From positions 113,360 to 177,359 of the forward strand of contig QCBY01000001.1 of assembly GCA_003279005.1 (NCBI GenBank): a stretch of 64,000 nt of DNA, given 5' to 3'. Below, piece after piece: positions 59,915 through 64,000 of this stretch. The position numbers and the translations under genes were made by a program. This DNA comes from Prochlorococcus sp. AG-347-J22. GTDB taxonomy: Bacteria > Cyanobacteriota > Cyanobacteriia > PCC-6307 > Cyanobiaceae. Every line of letters starts with the position of its first letter. Within the stretch, counting starts at the first letter, position 1. The notes beneath the pieces were generated by a model. It was given only the letters and a program-made list of their open reading frames with translations. It had not been told where the DNA came from and ran no database searches.

Positions 59915-60967
59915 TCATTTATTTTTTATTGGAGTTCTTTTTTCTTTTAAAAGATGCCAATTCCAAGCAGTTCTTATTATGCTCTCCAAGTCTGAAAATT
60001 CTGGTTCCCACAATAACTCCTTTTTTGCTTTCTCAGGCGAGGAAATAAGTACCGGCGGATCTCCTTTTCTCCTTTTTGATTTTAATATTTTAATTTCTTT
60101 CCCAGTCACTTTTTTTGCAGTATCTATTACTTCCATTATTGAATATCCTTTACCATTTCCAAGATTATAAATTGATAGACTCCTATCATTGATGATTTTA
60201 TTTAGAGCTAAAACATGAGCATTTGCTAAATCACTTACATGTACATAGTCTCTAATACATGTCCCATCAAATGTTGGGTAATCAATTCCATTAACCTTTA
60301 TAAAACCCTCTTTGTCAAAAAGAGCTTGAAGTACTAAAGGAATCAAATGGGTTTCTGGATTATGATCTTCACCAATGTCTCCTTTAACATCTGCTCCTGC
60401 AGCATTAAAATAACGAAGTATGGAAACAGGCAGTTTATAAGCTTTGTGATAATCAATTAAAATATTCTCTATCATTAATTTACTTCTCCCGTAAGGGTTA
60501 ATCGGATTCTGGAGAGTTGTTTCAGATATTGGAATTTCCGTTTGTAAAGGTAAGCCATAAATTGCAGCAGTGGAGCTAAACACAATAGGAATGGGTTGAG
60601 TATTTCTTTTCTTGGAATCTTCTAACAAAGCCTCAAGAAGCATAATTGTTTCAGCTAAATTATTTTTATAGTATTTAGCAGGATCACTAACAGATTCACC
60701 AACATAAGTAAAATTAGCGAAATGCATGATGCCCTTTATATCTTTACCTTTGGTTGAGGGATGATCTCCTGAAAGAAGTTTTTTTAAAAGTTGCTTATCG
60801 CCAACTTGACCAATAACTAAAGGAACTCTTAGAACATTCTCTACAATTTTTCTATGGCCATAAACTAAATTGTCAAGTACAACTGGCTCAAAGCCTCCTT
60901 TCTGAAGTCCTCTTATAGTATGAGAACCTATATAACCTGCACCTCCAGCAACAATTACAGTAGACAT
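59915..60967 (-). CDS. galE: UDP-glucose 4-epimerase
   Basis: GalE interconverts UDP-glucose and UDP-galactose with bound NAD. The 350-residue protein has the Rossmann motif GGAGYIGSHT at 8-17, the catalytic SSTAAIYG serine and the YGRSK tyrosine-lysine pair near residue 160, and the nucleotide-binding RYFNAAGAD with LIPLVLQ and RDYVHVSDLANAH. It feeds UDP-galactose to surface polysaccharide or lipid synthesis. Located between tRNA-Gly and the putative glycosyltransferase. Confidence 0.95.
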   Translation of the reverse strand: MSTVIVAGGAGYIGSHTIRGLQKGGFEPVVLDNLVYGHRKIVENVLRVPLVIGQVGDKQLLKKLLSGDHPSTKGKDIKGIMHFANFTYVGESVSDPAKYYKNNLAETIMLLEALLEDSKKRNTQPIPIVFSSTAAIYGLPLQTEIPISETTLQNPINPYGRSKLMIENILIDYHKAYKLPVSILRYFNAAGADVKGDIGEDHNPETHLIPLVLQALFDKEGFIKVNGIDYPTFDGTCIRDYVHVSDLANAHVLALNKIINDRSLSIYNLGNGKGYSIMEVIDTAKKVTGKEIKILKSKRRKGDPPVLISSPEKAKKELLWEPEFSDLESIIRTAWNWHLLKEKRTPIKNK

Positions 60968-60978
60968 ATATCAACCAG

Positions 60979-60997
60979 TCTTAAAATGATTTTAAGA
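60979..60997 (-). terminator. short hairpin between tRNA-Gly and galE
   Basis: TCTTAAAA and TTTTAAGA form a perfect 8-bp stem with a 3-base loop, two bases after the 3' end of tRNA-Gly. It may act in tRNA 3' end formation or transcription termination. The lack of a clear T run after the stem on the minus strand keeps confidence low. Confidence 0.35.
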
Positions 60998-60998
60998 A

Positions 60999-61070
60999 AG
61001 CGGATGAAGAGATTCGAACTCTCGACATTCTCCTTGGCAAGGAGATGCTCTACCACTGAGCTACATCCGC
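60999..61070 (-). tRNA. trnG: tRNA-Gly (anticodon GCC)
   Basis: On the minus strand the acceptor GCGGATG pairs with CATCCGC, the D arm has AGCTCAGTGGTAGAGC, and the anticodon stem TCTCC/GGAGA encloses the loop TTGCCAA with anticodon GCC. The T arm contains GAGTTCGAATCTC. The discriminator is T. No CCA is encoded. It borders the surface-sugar cluster and could be an integration site, but no direct repeat of its 3' end was noticed. Confidence 0.97.
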
Positions 61071-61132
61071 AGAACTTTATTATTTTATCTTAAAAAAGGA
61101 ATGAAATAAACATAATCTTACTTTTTTTGAAA

Positions 61133-61609
61133 CTAATTTAAATTTTTAATTAAAGAACCCATCTCAATAGCTTGTAAAGCATAATTCCAACCAAGATTAT
61201 TTTTTATACCAGCTCTTTCTAAGGCCTGTTGCATAGTATCAGTTGTTAAAACACCAAAAATAATTGGAACATTATTATTATATGAGACTTGAGAAATTCC
61301 TTTGCTAGCCTCAGAAATAACCACATCATAATGAGAGGTTTCTCCACGTATAACTGCTCCAAGTGCAATCAAAACATCATATTTAGACTTTTTCAAGAGT
61401 GTTTTAGCTGCTATTGGCAATTCGAATGATCCAGGGACCCAAACAATATCAAGTGCTTTACTTGTCTCTGAAGTATCCAAACCATGCCTTTTTAAACAAT
61501 CAAGGCACCCAAGTAATATTTTATTTGTAATTAAATCGTTAAATCTGGCAACTACTATTCCTACTTTTAAATTAGAAGCATTAGTAAAAGATCCCTCAAA
61601 AATAGTCAT
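61133..61609 (-). CDS. ribH: 6,7-dimethyl-8-ribityllumazine synthase
   Basis: RibH condenses the ribitylamino-uracil with dihydroxybutanone phosphate to make lumazine, the penultimate step to riboflavin. The 158-residue protein has [47 protein letters not shown] (catalytic histidine region), and [22 protein letters not shown]. The protein assembles into capsids in other bacteria. Its neighbour psbZ is 47 bases upstream on the same strand. Confidence 0.96.
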   Translation of the reverse strand: MTIFEGSFTNASNLKVGIVVARFNDLITNKILLGCLDCLKRHGLDTSETSKALDIVWVPGSFELPIAAKTLLKKSKYDVLIALGAVIRGETSHYDVVISEASKGISQVSYNNNVPIIFGVLTTDTMQQALERAGIKNNLGWNYALQAIEMGSLIKNLN

Positions 61610-61656
61610 TAAATTTTATTCGTTATATTCTACACTCTCATGAAAAGGTATTAAGT

Positions 61657-61854
61657 TCAAACTAAAGAAGAAACAATCCCTGTAACAAAGACTAAAACCA
61701 CCCAAACTGCTGCTATTGAATATATTTTTCTTCTACTTTCTTTCTGTCCTTCTTCAGTAGAGGGTTGAGTGACGTATAACACTGGAACTCCAACAACTGC
61801 AATTAAAGAAGCAAATAAAAGAGCATTTACAAAGAAAAAGTTAACAGCCTGCAT
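61657..61854 (-). CDS. psbZ: photosystem II protein PsbZ
   Basis: PsbZ (Ycf9) is a two-helix photosystem II subunit at the periphery of the core, near CP43, that affects non-photochemical quenching and supercomplex stability. The 65-residue protein has two hydrophobic segments, FFFVNALLFASLIAVVGVPVLYV and IAAVWVVLVFVTGIVSSLV, joined by a polar loop (TQPSTEEGQKESRRKI). The pairing ribH-psbZ next to mutS matches picocyanobacterial gene order as I recall it. Divergent from mutS. Confidence 0.9.
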   Translation of the reverse strand: MQAVNFFFVNALLFASLIAVVGVPVLYVTQPSTEEGQKESRRKIYSIAAVWVVLVFVTGIVSSLV

Positions 61855-61876
61855 GATTCAAACTTATTTTTAAATA

Positions 61877-61893
61877 ATTATAGATACTATAAT
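61877..61893. promoter_or_regulatory. divergent -10-like boxes between psbZ and mutS
   Basis: Two TATAAT sequences occur 5 bases apart on opposite strands: 61877-61882 reads TATAAT on the minus strand, 23 bases from the psbZ start, and 61888-61893 reads TATAAT on the plus strand towards mutS. They are perfect consensus -10 hexamers but matching -35 boxes are poor, and AT-rich spacers produce such hits by chance. Confidence 0.35.
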
Positions 61894-61982
61894 CTCATGA
61901 AAATGAATATTTTTGGAGAAAATTTACATACGTTTAGCCACTTTAAGAATGCAAAAAGAAAATTAGTCCCTAATATCAATTT

Positions 61983-63104
61983 ATGAATAATAAAAATATG
62001 CAAGAAGACACAATAATTCAGCAAAATTTATTTGCAATTGATAATGAACCTAAAGATCTAGAAAGTTCAACTCAAATTGCTGAAGATTTATCTAATACAA
62101 CATTAAAAGAAGAATCGCAAAAAAGACCAAGACAAAGAAAAATTTCCACGAATTTTATAAGCAGATTTAAAAATGACTCGAATAATGAAAGAAAACATGA
62201 TTGTATAAATGAAAAATCTTACAGTTATAAATCAGTTGAAAAACAAAAATTAACTCCAGTTCTTAAACATTATGTTCAACTAAAAGAAGAAAACAAAAAT
62301 AGGTTGTTGTTGTATAGGTTAGGAGATTTTTTTGAATGTTTTTTTGAAGATGCTGTATTAATATCTAACTTATTAGAGATTACCTTAACTAGCAAAGATG
62401 CTGGAAAAGAAATTGGAAAGATTCCTATGGCTGGAGTCCCTCATCATGCAATGGAAAGATACTGCGCGGAGTTAATTAACAAAAATCATTCAGTAGTGAT
62501 ATGTGACCAGTTAGAGAAAAGTTCTGGGAATTATGGGACACCGCTTAAAAGAGGAATAACAAGAATAATCACTCCAGGAACTGTCATTGAAGAAGGAATG
62601 TTGATTGCTAAAAAAAATAATTGGATAACTGCAATTCACTTATCAGAGATTAATACTAAAGATTTATATGAATGGGGTATTTCAAAAGCTGATGTAAGCA
62701 CAGGAGAATTAATAACTATGGAAGGTTTATCACTCTCAAAACTTTTTGATGAAATTATTAAATTAGATACATCAGAAATCATCATAGGAAGCCAAGAAGA
62801 AAAAAATCTATTAGAAGAACAAAATCATCAAATTACATATACCGTCACCCAAGAGACTTTTTTCAGTATTAAAGAAGCAAGTTCAACAATCAAAAGTTAT
62901 TTTAAAATTCTAAGTTTAGAGGGTCTAGGACTCAAAAATTTAGATAATGCGACAAAAGCACTTGGTGGGTTATTAAATTATTTAGAGAAAATTAATCCTT
63001 CCAATCTTGAGAATGATTCTTCTTTAAAAATTTCTTTAGATTTTCCACAAATACAATTTCCAAAAGATCATTTAATTATTGATTATCAAACTCAAACTCA
63101 CTAA
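61983..63104 (+). pseudogene. mutS: DNA mismatch repair protein MutS, 3'-truncated at a sequence junction
   Basis: MutS recognises mismatches. The frame gives 373 residues against roughly 850-900 for the family. An N-terminal extension (about 90 residues) is followed by the mismatch-recognition domain, [29 protein letters not shown] (with the F-x-E mismatch-stacking motif), [14 protein letters not shown], and the connector domain with [21 protein letters not shown]. The lever, clamp and ATPase domains with Walker A are missing. After [10 protein letters not shown] the next bases belong to lysC on the other strand, and the frame ends at 63104. A start at the internal ATG 61998 is as likely. 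The remnant cannot act as a MutS ATPase. Confidence 0.85.
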
Positions 63105-64000
63105 CCGTAAATGCAATATCATTACTATTTCCATCATGATTAGCTTGGATTATTAAATCAACATTAATGTTTGCTTTAGATAAGGTTTCAAATATTTGAG
63201 CTGCAATTCCAGGTCTATCAGGCAGGCTAGAAATACTAAAAACGGTTTGATTCTCTAATACTTCAAGGCTATTTACAGTTTTTGTTAATTCTAATTCTCC
63301 TCTAGAAAGAGGTAATGGTTTTATTTTGCTATGTAAAAGAGTTCCATTTGAAAGGGTTTGACTTGATTTTACATATAATTTAATGCCATAATTACGAGCT
63401 ATTTCTACAGCTCTTGGATGAAGTACTGATGCACCAACACTTGCAAGTTCTAGCATCTCTTCACAAGTAATAAGATCCAATAATTTTGCATTAGGTACTA
63501 TTCTTGGATCTGTCGTGAGAACTCCAGGCACATCTGTATAAATCTCGCAAGTTTCTGCACCTAATGCTGTGGAAAGAGCCACTGCTGAAGTATCTGAACC
63601 TCCTCTTCCTAAAGTCGTTATTTCTATTGAACCAGTATGACTAAGAGTTGAACCCTGAAAACCGGCAATTACTACTACATAACCCTGATTGATATAGTTT
63701 TGTATTCGATCTGTTTTGATATCTAGAATTCTTGCTTTTCCATGAATTGATTCAGTCACAATTCCAACCTGGCTTCCTGTCATAGATATTGCTGGGATCC
63801 CATATTCATTAAGTGACATTGAGAGAAGTGCAATAGTTACTTGCTCCCCTGTTGAGAGGAGCATATCTAATTCCCTACTATTTGGATTTTTGCTGATTGA
63901 TTTTGCTAACTGATTTAAATGATCTGTAGTATCACCCATTGCAGATACAACTACGACAATTTCGTGACCAGCCTCTTTACTGTGTCCAATACTTTGGGCA
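63076..64000 (-). pseudogene. lysC: aspartate kinase, partial at the window edge and truncated at its C-terminus
   Basis: Aspartate kinase begins the lysine/threonine/methionine pathway. The frame is open to the window edge (upstream codons read AQSIGHSKEAGHEIVVVVSAMGDTTD), so the first 30 or so residues lie outside. The kinase domain is present, with VSAMGDTTD, LLSTGEQVTIALLSM, ITTLGRGGSDTSAVAL and the DPRIVPNAKLLD segment. The first ACT domain (TVFSISSLPDRPGIAAQIF...) breaks off after [10 protein letters not shown], followed by EFDNQ, which is antisense mutS. Cyanobacterial enzymes normally carry about 250 further residues with three more ACT units, which are lost here. The catalytic part may still be translated but should lack normal feedback control. 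Confidence 0.85.

Overview
The window reads as part of the chromosome of a streamlined marine picocyanobacterium, most likely a high-light-adapted Prochlorococcus. The evidence is the very AT-rich sequence, short intergenic gaps with several touching or overlapping genes, and cyanobacterial markers: photosystem I PsaC, photosystem II PsbZ, NDH-1 subunit NdhS, the response regulator RpaB, a fused PanC-Cmk enzyme, and a heme oxygenase-PebA-PebB bilin operon with no phycobilisome genes in view. The species call is inference from protein recognition; no search was run.

Layout. 1-7.6 kb: start of a RodA/FtsW-like gene, mrp, hemF, an RNase D-like exonuclease, an LpxB-like glycosyltransferase whose 5' end faces tRNA-Cys, small unknown genes, and purM. 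7.7-12.4 kb: panC-cmk, a low-molecular-weight phosphatase, and ho1-pebA-pebB. 12.6-21.3 kb: icd, a minus-strand run (DUF1537-type kinase, hexose epimerase-like protein, hydrolase, Na+/H+ antiporter) and glgP. 21.5-26.2 kb: tRNA-Arg, RNase P RNA, rnc, ndhS, rimM, glmS, psaC. 26.3-34.6 kb: acpP-fabF-tkt, then thiC behind a TPP riboswitch, an M20 amidohydrolase, a TPR lipoprotein/secreted protein and ruvB. 34.7-46.4 kb: smpB, lysS, rpaB, mreBCD, ssb, a DedA protein, ahcY, tsaE, a PfkB sugar kinase, a hydrolase and a group 2 sigma factor. 46.5-57.2 kb: mgtE, a crcB pair, gyrB, miaA, infC, a GntR-type regulator, cysE and secA. 57.4-61.1 kb: a small surface-polysaccharide-like cluster (GtrA, SnoaL-like, putative glycosyltransferase, galE) ending at tRNA-Gly. 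61.1-64 kb: ribH, psbZ, then a broken mutS running straight into a broken lysC.

The genes are mostly housekeeping: fatty acid synthesis, carbon metabolism (transketolase, isocitrate dehydrogenase, glycogen phosphorylase), cofactors (heme, thiamine, riboflavin, pantothenate), translation and RNA processing, cell shape and secretion. No gene-free stretch exceeds 300 bases once the RNA genes are counted. No CRISPR array, insertion sequence, prophage or defence system was seen. I did not find a convincing new multi-gene system. The most notable anomaly is the mutS/lysC junction near 63,090, where two normally full-length genes both stop at the same point, indicating a deletion, rearrangement or assembly chimera.
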